Assembly: GCA_013339765.2 (NCBI GenBank) | Contig: CM023450.1 | Span: forward strand, 44,559,231 to 44,623,230 | DNA: 64,000 nucleotides | Reading direction: 5' to 3' | Source of the DNA: Haemaphysalis longicornis | Taxonomy: Eukaryota; Arthropoda; Arachnida; Ixodida; Ixodidae | Shown here: positions 53,598-63,997 of the stretch, in pieces | How positions within the stretch are numbered: position 1 is the first letter of the stretch | Layout: the number at the start of each line of letters is the position of its first letter | Notes under the pieces: generated by a model | The model's input: only the letters and a program-made list of their open reading frames with translations | What the model was told of the DNA's origin: nothing | Databases searched by the model: none | Made by a program: the position numbers and the translations under genes

Positions 53598-55245
53598 AGG
53601 GACACTGAAGTGATTTGTAAACAATGCGGGATTACGAGCGCAAACTGTAGTCCGGAGTCCCAGGGCCCTGTTTCGACCACTCTGTGCGCGTTTACGCGAA
53701 TTTATTTAGTAGAAAAATTAATTCGAAAATGCTGTCCTCCTCTCTTTACGCTCGCCCATTTTCTGTGGCGCTTTCGTGTGACGTCAGCAGGAGAGGAGCT
53801 GACAATTGGCTGCACGGCTGGGCCCCCGACCTTCCGCACCGAGTCAGTCGGCCCAGCGTTTTGTCCGCCGGCCGCCGACGGGTCGTCGCAATTCGTTCGC
53901 TCAGTTGAAACTAAGCAGACACGTTTGTGAATGGAAGAATGTGCCTTTCTTTACTTGTTAGTTTGTACACTGTATCTAGCTCCAAGTCAAGGTCGCTTCA
54001 CACAAGCGCTGCACAAGCGCACATGCGACGCTTCGCTGACTGGTACGCCAGTAGGAAAATGTAAGGCCTCTTGAAGGGGGAGAAGAGTGAGCGAAGTCAA
54101 TATAGGTACTAAGGAAATAAAATCAACTGATATTTTTACCGTACAGCGTAAAACTAGGGTGCGGGAAGCACTTTTTTGCGCTGGGCGAACAAGCAGAGCG
54201 GTCAGGAGCACGACTACGCATCTGCGAACGCTTTCCCGTCTACGAAATGCAATTGCTAGACGTGAGCTATTGTGGAAACTCGGGGGACGCTTACTGCACG
54301 AGCGCAATACAACAAATAGTCACCTAAGCTGCTTGAAATACTAAAACTAAATAAACGTGTAAACTGGTTATACATTATATACCTGATATTTTCCATTGCC
54401 GCCAGCGGCCCCCTGTGGCCTAGTCGTCTGGTGCGCTAGGTATGTCAGCGCAAGTGTTTTGCCAGTCACAAGTTCGAATCGACGCGGGTTCATGCTTTTT
54501 TTTTTTTTTATGAGGTAACGTTTTCGTTTTTCGACGATGTTTTCTATACTGAGTTCACCTTTTTTTGGGCCGCAACGTTCATTGCTCCACGAACTAGTCC
54601 ACAGAACTCGCGCAGGCTGGCACTGCCGCGCTAGCGAGTTCTCGTTGGCGTGCTGTTGCCATAAGCACCGACTGCTTGCGGCAGTGGGCACAGGCCAGAA
54701 TCAACAGACCCTTGGCCTGGGCGAACACGCTTTTTACGATACAGGCATGAGCGAGGCAAGCTCCAAATATGGGGGAAAAGCGCATGCATTTGAGCGTCTG
54801 CGGGTACGCGGAGGGCGTTCATGCACTGCGTAGGCCTCAGATAGTGAATGCTACGATTCCAAGCCGTCCTGGGAGGCTTATCTTATGTATTTTACAGCCG
54901 ACAACATGGCAGAAGCGCGGTACTACGATAACTGGGATATTGAGACTGCCCATCCAACGACGCCATCGAATGTCAAACATGTTGTTTTACAGACCGAAAC
55001 CGAAACCGAAACTTGTTTGATAGCTAACCTTGGGCATCGTCCAATCACGGCGCCCCCTCCTCCCAACGTCACAGTTTAGTTTGTGCGGTCGCCGCAAACC
55101 GCGCATGGTAGTTTTTCTTCTTTCGCGCTTTGTAAAATAATTACCGATTTGTCAACCGGATAAACGATGAAAAGTGTGCTAATTTGAGCCAGTCTACACA
55201 GTGCAAGCAAAAACGGGAGCTTGACAAATTCACTTCAGTGTCCCT
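53598..55245. mobile_element. TTAA-flanked inverted-repeat transposon
   Basis: A 1,648 bp element bounded by TTAA at 53594-53597 and 55246-55249. The ends are inverted repeats: AGGGACACTGAAGTGATTTG at the left and AGGGACACTGAAGTGAATTT at the right, reverse complemented. A TTAA target duplication is the rule for the piggyBac superfamily, though the AGGG start is not the usual piggyBac end and no transposase is present. A tRNA-derived SINE is nested inside it (54410-54512), so it was in place before that insertion. Confidence 0.8.
54410..54512 (+). mobile_element. tRNA-derived SINE with T-run, nested
   Basis: A box TGGCCTAGTCGTCTGG and B box AGTTCGAATCG are about 50 bases apart. A run of 13 T begins about 15 bases after the B box, which would end RNA polymerase III transcription. 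The unit lacks the Ruka body, so it is a different SINE type or a tRNA pseudogene. It lies inside the TTAA-flanked element. Confidence 0.6.
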
Positions 55246-55249
55246 TTAA

Positions 55250-55599
55250 CACAAGATAGCAGCGGAGGCTCTAAACGCAGCCGTGTGAGCTCAAGGTGAC
55301 TTTCTGACGCACTGTCACCACGAGGCACCTGTTACCAGAGCCGGCGACTGTATCGTGTTCATCGGCAGCTTCGAACAATGATGTAGCGATACTTGAACAA
55401 TAAGCCACTGCTCACCGTGATGTTGCCTCAGGAAACGATGCAGGTAGCTGGACCCACAACTTTCCGCCTCTCACCACAACAGAACTCTTGGCGAATACAA
55501 AGTTTCACATGCGGAAAAGGGGATGCATGCGTGGTAGGAAATTGCGGTAGGGATTGCCATCCGCGATATGCCGGAATGATTTGAGCGGTTTTCGAAAAC
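55250..55599. other. No gene seen
   Basis: Unassigned DNA between the TTAA-flanked element and the duplicated unit. Confidence 0.4.
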
Positions 55600-56765
55600 A
55601 CCGCCATAAGAACATCACACGCGCAATCGCGTGATAGCCTCGTTTGAAAATGCCCAACTCGTCCTGAAAAAGGCGCCTTTGTTAACACATGGTTGGATTA
55701 TGAAACGCGCCTCAAGGCCTTTTATTATGCTTGTCCTTTTCCTGCCGTTAATTTTACCACACTGCCTTATTGCATAAGCAAAGTCAGCTTTCTCAATAGT
55801 ACTGGGGTCGGAGGAGACGCGGCGCGCGCTCGCAACAGACGCCGCGGTATCTTCATATTCCGCTTGCAATCAAAACCATTAAAACCATAAAATACGACTG
55901 ACTGTTACCAGTGTTTTTCAGTTCACCAATGCGCACCTCCTCAAACACGTGAGAGCAAATTAGCTTTCACAGCCAGCGAGCTTTAACGCCTGAAAGATAT
56001 TTTGCCTGTAACCTTCCTTTTCAAAAACATGGCAATAGCCTTAATGTTATGAAGTATTCTAATGTTCTTTTGTCATCAGGAGGCTATCAATGGTTGAATT
56101 TCGTGAGGGAGGTCAGACTGGTTTCAAACCAACTTGCTGGTTGCCTTCAGTCCCTTTAAACTATGCGATTAACGAAATTTTCAGCTAGTAACGCGAAAGA
56201 AATTTCGAATGCCTGCATATTATTTTTAAACGCAAAGCGTGATGTAATTTGTTTGTTTGACGACTACATTCTGAAATCAAGCAACACGCGAGGATACCCC
56301 TTCGTGGGGAAGTAGGGCTAGGGCAACGGTTGCGTACGCGATCGCGTTACTTGTACTTTGCAGGTGCTCGATCAAGCTCGCAAAAAAACTTAACGGCGCC
56401 AGCCGAGATCCGCCAGTCTCATTATTGCGGTGTAAGCTTTAAACCTGGTTTGAAAAGAATAACGCCGAGAAAACCTGTTTATTCAATACACCTTGAGCCC
56501 TCGCGACGCCGACCTCGCATCTCAAAAAGACGAAATACCGCCAACGCCGCAGGCCTCGCGATCCAGTGAGACGCTGCCGCCACCTACGGCGGACGTGCAG
56601 AACCCGAATCGTGGACTCCGCGATCGGCTACCGGCGGCGCCGGCGGCGAACAAAATCCGAACAAAAAAGCGAACAAAAAAGTCATCAGGTGGCGCCACCG
56701 CACCGTAAAGCCTCCTGGCACGGCCACGGGGGAGCGCCACTTTTCCACGAAGCAGTCGGCCAAGT

Positions 56766-58085
56766 CATAGAGTTTCTCAATATTACCTAGAGCGGAAAGT
56801 GTCGCTGCGATCGCACGCCGACATGGAATTGTGGGTAGTGTGCGAATCGGATTTGGGACCAAATGGCTAGTACAAAGGCTATGGATTAGGCTTCTCGGCT
56901 CTGAAGTGCTTGTTAGTTCTGTTTTCGGTGGCGTTTCCGTTTTCGGGATGCCAATTTCTGGCATTCAATGGCTATCACAGAATGTCTAAATAACGCGTGA
57001 TTGCACTTACACTGTGCTCGCGTTAGCGGCGAGTTCTTAAGATGAAGGGTTGACACATGCAGTGACGGCGACAGCGACGCCGAAAAAGTAACTAAAGGTA
57101 CAACCCAGAGGTACTGGTGGCAGCGACAAGAAAAAAATTTAATACACTGCCCCCCAATGTCCTCTGTCGTCGTCCTCTCGCACATTTTACTGTAAACGCC
57201 GCTGCGCTCGCTTGTTTCCCGTTCTGGCCAGCAAAAAGCGAGCGAACTCCCAGCGGCTTTCATACCGGGTTGCCGCCCCCGCGCAACAACAGCCACTAAA
57301 TAAGCTATGTTAGCCCACACTATCCCTTTTTTTGCACACATTCAGTTACGATTTTCGCATCGCTCGTCGCCGCCCCTGCGTTTTTCTTCCCCTTTAATCA
57401 TTCACGCCTTGGCCAAGCGCATGAACAACACATACTACTCACAAGCCAGTATTATTTGCCATTTAAAAAACCCAAATTTTTAAAACGCGCGTGCTTGAAG
57501 ACTTACTTGCGGTAATAGGCTTCGCCTCAAGTTTATTTAACTGCTTTGGGGAAAACAAATAAATACGACGCGTTTTCCCTCATTTTTGATCTTCTACGTT
57601 GCTCTGTTCGGCCCACACCGCCTGCTAAACGCGTAGCATACGATAATAATACTGTATTGGAGGAAGCAAGAGCACAGTTTCAGACAAACTAAACATTTTT
57701 TCGCAAATATAAAAAAATCAAAGAAAAGCTCACCCAGTTTGGAGTATGTAATAATTTAAAAATAAATCCGGGACGGCCCCTGTATCTGGTGGCGTAACAA
57801 AGGCAGGCCTTTTTGCTTTTTTTTCTTTTTAACACCCAAATTTGTTTGGAAAAATAAGCCCTCTAAGGTGTCTTTACAAAATAAATTTGAACAGCGGCAC
57901 TTTTTTGGCGCAATTTTTTAAACAAAAAATCAATTTGCGTAGCCACAAAGTCGTTCCGGCCAAGCCACGTCGAATTCCCGGGCCCAACACACACTATGGC
58001 GGCACTCATGGGGGGTAGAGCGCCTTCGCCGAATCCGTTACGCTAGCGCCAGATTCCCCTCTAGTGAGTTATGAGAAACTCTATG
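56766..58085. mobile_element. CATAGAG-family DNA transposon, 1.3 kb
   Basis: The ends are CATAGAGTTTCTCA and its inverse TGAGAAACTCTATG, and the right end continues inward through CTAGAGGGGAA and TCTGGCGC as in the 450 bp MITE at 29.2 kb. It is missing from the paralogous site in the right copy of the duplication (61320-61327, GGCCAAGT). The flanks GGCCAAGT (56758-56765) and GGCCCAAT (58087-58094) look like a diverged 8-bp target duplication. No transposase domain was recognised in its short frames, so it seems non-autonomous. The internal sequence includes AT-rich stretches and homopolymer T and A runs. Confidence 0.82.
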
Positions 58086-58270
58086 GGGCCCAATTGCCAA
58101 ATTTTCCCGTACACCAGGACTGCCAGGAGTACCAGCACACTGAAGGCGCGCAACAACCAAATAACTTGTTCTTTGTTTTTTTTCCGTAATTTTATCCCAT
58201 TCTTCTTAACTCAGACCCCCCCACCAAATTGAGGGAAAAGCGCCGCACGTAACAGTCGCACGGGCAGCAT

Positions 58271-58412
58271 AGCGCCACCTCTCCGTGAGCAGCTACACTG
58301 CTCAAACTTTGTTTCTCCGCTCGCCGTCAGAGGCAGCACAAAACGCTTGGCGCCACCTCTCCGTAGCTAGCGACACTGCTGAAGACTTTGTTTCTCCGCT
58401 CGCCGTCAGATG
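58271..58412 (-). repeat. 80-bp tandem pair, left copy
   Basis: Two units share GCGCCACCTCTCCGT, then 20-odd variable bases, then TTTGTTTCTCCGCTCGCCGT. On the minus strand each unit begins TCTGACGGCGAGCGGAGAAA. The same pair is in the right copy of the large duplication (61504-61646). They lie upstream of minus-strand frames and could be promoter-like, but that is a guess. Confidence 0.75.
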
Positions 58413-58485
58413 TCCGGCCTGAAATTCAACAATGCGCGGGAACTCGGCGCTCAGTCAGTTTCAGCTCACGGGGAAAATAGAATAA

Positions 58486-59830
58486 TATATCTCTAGAGGG
58501 AAAGCGCGCCGCTGAGCCAATGCATTGGAACCGTACGACACATGGCAGACATGATACAACGATTTGAAGGTTGCCAGTGAGCTTTTGCTTACTAAAAACG
58601 GCGAAACGATGGTTGTAATCTGGCAACGTGCTCTGTGGCGTTTCCGCGTCCGGCTAGCGAAGCATGCCGGGATTAATTGTAACTGGCACCGCTGCAGGCG
58701 GATTGTGAGGCGGCGAACAGCATTGCGTAGTTTATCTCCTGTTGGTAGGTAACCGACGTGTTTTCGGTTTAGCGTACGTGTGACTTATATGTACTGAGAC
58801 TATTTGAGCAAGATGTGGCAACGCTCAACAACCTTGCGCGCAAGCTCGAATGCCCGATCGCATGCGCGAGGACGAAGAGTCAGCTGATCCGTACTGGCGC
58901 ACAGAAAATCTCCGTATGATCTGGCATTTTTGCCTGGCTCCTTTCCCCATTCGGACATTTTGCGAGTCGCTCAATGCTTTTCAAGAAGTGAAGTGGAACT
59001 GTGGCTTAGCTGAATGTAACCTTATTGAACACAAAAAAAGAAAATTTCGCTGAGCAACGCTGTTTCCGGTGAGTTGAGGCCCTTTGAACACGGAAAGAAA
59101 AGAACCGGCGATCGCAGGCCAACGGAGTGGCGAATGATCAAGGGAGTATGCAAATACAGTCAGCGGCGTGTCCCGTTTTCCTTTGTCTGTATTCGCAGTT
59201 CTCGCTTTCACCACTTCAAAGGGAAGCCGGGTAATGCGCTATTGATGGGCAGTAATTTCCGCACAGAGCCGCGGGAGAGAACATTGACTTTTACTTTTTG
59301 ATTGATTAAAAAAGAAAGCTTTCGTTACCTATTTTTTGTTTACCTCACGACTTGCCAAAGTTCAAGCAGGTAAGCGCAGAAGTTCCATGAATACTGAACC
59401 GAACGATTTAAGTCCTTTATTTCTCTCCAAGGAACGATCGCGGCTGCCACCGTACCTTAGTAATTGGTACAAGGCAACGAATGCTGTCGGCTAGTTAGGC
59501 GAATAGACGAATGAGCCTCCAAGCGCCGGGGAGGCACTTGTACGCAACGATGTCATTTACCTTTTGCACGCCAATCGGCTGTCTGCCAACACACACACCG
59601 CCACTCGGCGCAAGGGCTGCCACTTCCAGACCTTAAGAAAATAAAACCAAAATGAGTACCACTTTTTTGTTCGCTAATTGAGCTTAATCAGTTATGAGAC
59701 TGTTTTAATTACTAGGCATTTCTGGCTTGTTCTTTTGTTGTTACTTACGACAGTTTTACAGCGGCTCAACCAGGGAGTCAGGGCGTTCGACGGCCGAGCC
59801 GTTTGCCCCTGTTCGCTCGGGCGACCGTAT
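58486..59830. other. Stretch absent from the right duplicate
   Basis: About 1.35 kb present only in the left copy. It starts with ATAGAATAATATATCTCTAG and AGGGAAAGCGCGCC, resembling the inner part of the CATAGAG-family terminal repeat, but no matching right end is found. It holds no recognised gene; frames at 58564-58752 and 59074-59301 are short and unassigned. Confidence 0.45.
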
Positions 59831-60149
59831 CTAGTTTTGCGAAGAGCGCTTGTAGGATGTCAGTGTATTAATCACTCTATGCTACCGGTGAATATCTTCC
59901 GAGTTCGTATTAGCGATTTTCCGCAATAGTTGGACCTCACGCTGTCGCGTCGCCGGTTGACACGTCACAAGCAGAACTGTTCTGGTCGCAAAAAGGTTTT
60001 CCCGACCTGCTAGACTATATTACGAAATGTGCAAGTAGAAAAATGTATTCTGTTAGGTCGCACGCAAATCTTAAATATTTGAATAAGAGATGCATCCGGA
60101 GACGTGCCCCGCGGTTGGGGTTTAACGGCCACGCGTCGATTTGGGCAAC

Positions 60150-62060
60150 ACTTTCGCCATCACACGCAACATGCACTTGACGCCAAATCGCGTGATAGCC
60201 TCGTTTGAAAATGCTCTCAACTCGTCATTGAATAAAAGGCAGCCATTTGTTAACAATGGTGGATTTTGAAACGCGCCTCAGGCCTTTATTATGCTTGTCC
60301 TTTCCTGCCGTTAATTTTACCACACTGCCTTATTGCATAAGCAAAGTTAGCTTTCTCAATAGTACTGGGGTCGGAGGAGACGCGGCGCGCGCTCGCAACC
60401 GACGCCGCGGCCGGTATCTTCATATTCTGCTTGCAACCAAAACTATTAAAACCAGAAAGTACGACTGACTGTTACCAGTGTTTTTCAGTTCACCAATGCG
60501 CACCTCCTCAAACACGTGAGAGCAAACCATCTTTCACAGCCAGCGAGCGTTAACGCCTGAATGATCATTTTGCCTGTAACCTTCCTAGTTCAAAAACATG
60601 GCAATAGCCTTAATGTTATTAAGTATTCTAACGTTCTTTTGTCATCAGGAGGCTATCAATGGTTTAATTTCGTGAGGGAGGTCAGACTGGTTTCAAACCA
60701 ACTTGCTGGTTGCCTTCAGACCCTTTAAACTATGCGATTAACGAAATTTTCAGCTAGTAACGCGAAAGAAATTTCGAATGCCTGCATATTATTTTTAAAC
60801 GCAAAGCGTGATGTAATTTGTTTGTTTGACGACTACATTCTGAAACCACGCACACGCGAGGTTACCCCTTCGTGGGGAAGTAGGGCTAGGGCAACGGTTG
60901 CGTACGCGATCGCGTTACTTGTACTTTGCAGGTGCTCGATCAAGCTCGCAAAAAAACTTAACGGCGCCAGCCGAGATCCGCCAGTCTCATTATTGCGGTG
61001 TAAGCTTTAAACCTGGTTTTGAAAAGAAATAACGCCCGAGAAAAGCTGTTTATTCAATACACCTTGAGCCCTCGCGACGCCGACCTCGCATCTCAAAAAG
61101 ACGAAATACCGCCAACGCCGCAGGCCTCGCGATCCAGTGAGACGCTGCCGCCACCTACGGCGGACGTGCAGAACCCGAATCGTGGACTCCGCGATCGGCA
61201 ACCGGCGGCGAACAAAATCCGAACAAAAAAGCGAACAAGAAAGCCATCAGGTGGCGCCACCGCACCGTAAAGCCTCCTGGCACGGCCACGTGGGAGCGCC
61301 ACTTTTCCACGAAGCAGTCGGCCAAGTATGCCATAATTCCAGTACACCAGGACTGCCAGGAGTACCAGCACACTGAAGGCGCGCAACAACCAAATAACTT
61401 GTTCTTTGTTTTCATCCGTAATTTTATCCCATTCTTCTTAACTCAGACCCCCCCACCAAATTGAGGGAAAAGCGCCGCACGCAAGAGTCGCACGGGCAGC
61501 ATAGCGCCACCTCTCCGTGAGCAGCTACACTGCTCAAACTTTGTTTCTCCGCTCGCCGTCAGAGGGCAAGCACAAAACGCTTGGCGCACCTCTTTGTAGC
61601 TAGCGACACTTGCTGAAGACTTTGTTTCTCCGCTCGCCGTCAGATGTCCGGCCTGAAATTCAACAATGCGCGGGAACTCGGCGCTCAGTCAGTTTTCAGC
61701 TCACGGGGAAAGGAAGCGCGAAGTTTTCTGTCCATATGAATAGAAGCGCTTGGCTGGGATTGTCTGTGTGCAGTATAATCACGGCTCTATGTACCAGGTG
61801 AATATTTCTTTCCGAAGTTTGACGGTATTTTAGCGTTTATTTTTTCCCATGCAAATCGACGCTTCTCGAGGTCCTTCAGTGTCGAGGCGATTACCCGGGC
61901 TATGACCGCGTCTATTAAGCTGTAAATGTTACTGGTCGCAGGAAATAGAGTGCAACTCGCATCACAGAACTCTCTGAACACATACCAAGCTATATTACAG
62001 AAAAATGTGCAAAGTAGAACAAAAGAATGCTACTTCAACTGTTCAGGTCGCACGCAAATA
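60150..62060. repeat. Tandem duplication, right copy (contiguous)
   Basis: A ~1.9 kb unit carrying all three blocks of the left copy without the large inserts, in the same orientation and starting about 20 bases after the left copy ends. On the minus strand, between 61415 and 61040, it holds two overlapping open frames of 86 and 98 codons followed by AATAAA at 61047-61052. One frame has a real ATG and ends SPPVADRGVHDSGSARPP. These frames stay open in the left copy downstream of the transposon, but are probably a result of GC-rich sequence rather than a gene. Confidence 0.85.
61504..61646 (-). repeat. 80-bp tandem pair, right copy
   Basis: Counterpart of 58271-58412, with small indels (extra bases in AGGGCAAGC and ACTTGCTG, one base missing in GGCGCACC). 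Confidence 0.75.
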
Positions 62061-62688
62061 CTGCTTGAATATATTTGAAAGAAAAAAATACATATTGGTA
62101 TGGACTCCGGCCCACTGCGGTCTACAGGGGAATGAACTGGCCCACGCAACCGCTCGAGCTCTGGTCAACCGAGCTGTGTTGCCTACGACGCCACCACAAC
62201 CACCATCATCCCCACACGAGACCTCGCAGGAAAGCCAAGAACAAGCACACGTTATTAGACCTCACAAAGACAGGCTCGTCACATTCAGGGATATAATAAA
62301 TCACTACAGGTTATCCTTATGCAAATATCCACCAGCCCACCACACTCTTTCCAGGAAAGAGGCAGTCACGTGGCGACGGTTGCAGACAAACACTTTTCCC
62401 AGCCCTGTTTCCCTCAACCGCTGCTACCCAGACCTTTTCTCAAACCTTTGCACTTTCTGCAACAGCAGAGCCGACCTACACCACATGATATGGTCCTGCC
62501 ATGAGCTCCAAAAAAATACGACCGGCTATAATAGCAAATCCGATGTAAACACACTTAAAAGATACAAAATTAAGGCTGCAGAACAATGGGAGACTGTTCT
62601 GCTCAGCTCCACACCGGAGGCACAACTCGCAGCAGTCCGGATGACCGAAGCCGCCACGAGGATCCAAGGAATCCTGGCTGACGGCTGA
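62005..62688 (+). pseudogene. 5'-truncated LINE ORF2 C-terminus (RNase H end)
   Basis: A 227-codon open frame whose retroelement part begins near codon 29. Residues about 31-50 read LVWTPAHCGLQGNELAHATA, the C-terminal RNase H motif P-x-H-x-G-x-x-G-N-E-x-A-D, here with His in place of the final catalytic Asp. Residues about 143-159 contain CTFCNSRADLHHMIWSC, a C-X2-C-X7-H-X4-C zinc-binding segment. The frame then reads EQWETVLLSSTPEAQLAAV and ends at 62688. An RNase H domain and this CCHC-like tail place it in the I-like group of non-LTR retrotransposons. Endonuclease and reverse transcriptase are missing, and the first 28 codons belong to the duplicated unit, so the methionine at 62005 is not its real start. 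Confidence 0.85.
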
Positions 62689-62751
62689 GGGAGGGAGACC
62701 GTCCAAGTCGTCTACCCTTCAGAACCCATCTCGGGCATCGAATAAAGTCAT
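62689..62751 (+). other. LINE 3' untranslated region with AATAAA
   Basis: Sixty bases after the stop codon, ending CATCGAATAAAGTCATT; AATAAA is at 62741-62746. It leads straight into the CT-rich tail. Confidence 0.75.
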
Positions 62752-62847
62752 TCTCTCCTCTCCTCTCTCCTCCCTCCCTCTCCCTCCCTCCCTCTCCTCT
62801 CTCCTCCTCTCCCCCTCTCTCCTCTTCTCTCTCCTCCTCCTCCTCTT

Positions 62848-62931
<84 letters not shown>
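62752..62931. repeat. CT-rich tail / (CT)n microsatellite
   Basis: About 180 bp of pure pyrimidine: CTCCT/CCCT variants first, then uniform CT. Following AATAAA directly, it is best read as the expanded 3' tail of the LINE insertion. Confidence 0.9.
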
Positions 62932-62934
<3 letters not shown>

Positions 62935-63483
62935 GAGACTGCGAGCGCTCTGTCTCGGGAAACACGACCCACAATACGATGGTCATTCATTGAAATCCGA
63001 GCTCCAGAAGAAGCCGCAAAGGCAGACGTCAGCAAAAAGAACCTTATAAACAGTTAACAATTTGGAGCTCGAATATCTGCAGAGCTCACGAGTGGCGAAA
63101 TTTCTTTAGTGGAATTGAAGCTACGCAGCTTAATCCAACACGACGCCCTTTCCACTGCCAATATATGTCAGTTCTCCGGTAAAAGCGCCGGATTTTCTCG
63201 AAGATTGAAATTTTTGTATTCAGTGGCGAGGCTATTTCGCGATTTTTTTGCGTTTTATTGATTCCGATCGATTGAAAACACAAAACACCAATTAAAATGA
63301 AACTGACCCGGCAGTAAAATTTGTTCACACCTGCATCGTGGATATCTATATATACTTTGACAGGTCCTTCTTACAAAAAACTGACAATTCTTCAATACTT
63401 TGAGAAGAAATGAAAAGAAAGCGAGGGGAAAAAAACGCGTAAGCGAAGGAATGCTGGGCAGCCTGCGTCCGCACTGTTGTATA
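62932..63483. other. No gene seen
   Basis: No recognised feature apart from A/T-rich runs. Confidence 0.4.
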
Positions 63484-63630
63484 CAGTGCAGCCCACTTAT
63501 AACGAACCCACTTATAGCGAAATAGCAGTTATAATGAAGTGATTTTGGGTTCCCGTTTCAATTTTTTGCATTTTCAACGCATTTTTGGTCCAGCCTTGAC
63601 GAAGTACAGCGCGGATATAGCGAAGCATTT
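63484..63630. mobile_element. Pogo/Tigger-like terminus
   Basis: TA at 63482-63483 precedes CAGTGCAGCCCACTTATAAC, followed by TTATAGCGAAATAGCAGTTA and TATAGCGAAGCA. This matches the family of termini seen at 10.8, 12.4, 20.5 and 30.0 kb. If the coding fragment to the right belongs to it, this is the 3' terminus of a minus-strand element that runs beyond the window. Confidence 0.65.
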
Positions 63631-63659
63631 TTCCCGGAAGAAACAAAAATCCCATTATT

Positions 63660-63997
63660 TAATACCCTTTGGAGCTTCCTGGTGAGACATAGCTACAGGA
63701 ACCGCCAAGTTTAGACTACCAGGCGTCTCCGCCAGAATCGTTTGCCCTTTTGTCCACTTCGGCTCCTTTTGCGAAAACTCACTTCCCCGCATCAAACAAC
63801 CAGTGCTGCTCGGCCGCCGTTTTAAACCAAGCGAGTGCCTCCGTTTCTTTATGCCAGGCAGGCCGACCACTGGCTTGACGTGCTTGGCAGGTTTGGCTCG
63901 CCAAACCTTCCTTTGGAGTCTGCCACCGCTGCAAACCTTGTACCACGCGGCTTGAACTGAATGGATTTCGCCTTCGCGGACGAAGACCTAGTGGCAA
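63660..63997 (-). pseudogene. Possible pogo/Tigger transposase fragment
   Basis: The minus-strand frame from 63997 includes KETEALAWFKTAAEQHWLFD before a stop. The WFK-type phrase after an AL pair resembles the beginning of the CENP-B/Tc5-type helix-turn-helix DNA-binding domain of pogo transposases. Reading on through the stop gives VFAKGAEVDKRANDSGGDAW, which loosely fits the rest of that domain. A second frame is open as well (63655-63870). The adjacent pogo-like terminus supports the idea. The catalytic domain would not fit in the 180 bases left before the terminus, so the element must be internally deleted. Tentative. Confidence 0.35.

Larger units (their letters stand above)
55600..60130. 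repeat. Tandem duplication, left copy (interrupted)
   Basis: Homologous to 60150-62060 in three blocks: 55600-56765, 58095-58485 and about 59835-60130. Between the blocks lie a CATAGAG-family transposon and a further ~1.35 kb stretch absent from the right copy. Shared landmarks include ATCGCGTGATAGCCTCGTTT, CCAGCCGAGATCCGCCAGTC and GTACACCAGGACTGCCAGGA. Differences are a few percent substitutions plus short indels, for example a 9-base in-phase difference near 56636 and a single-base difference in a T run near 58176. Confidence 0.88.
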
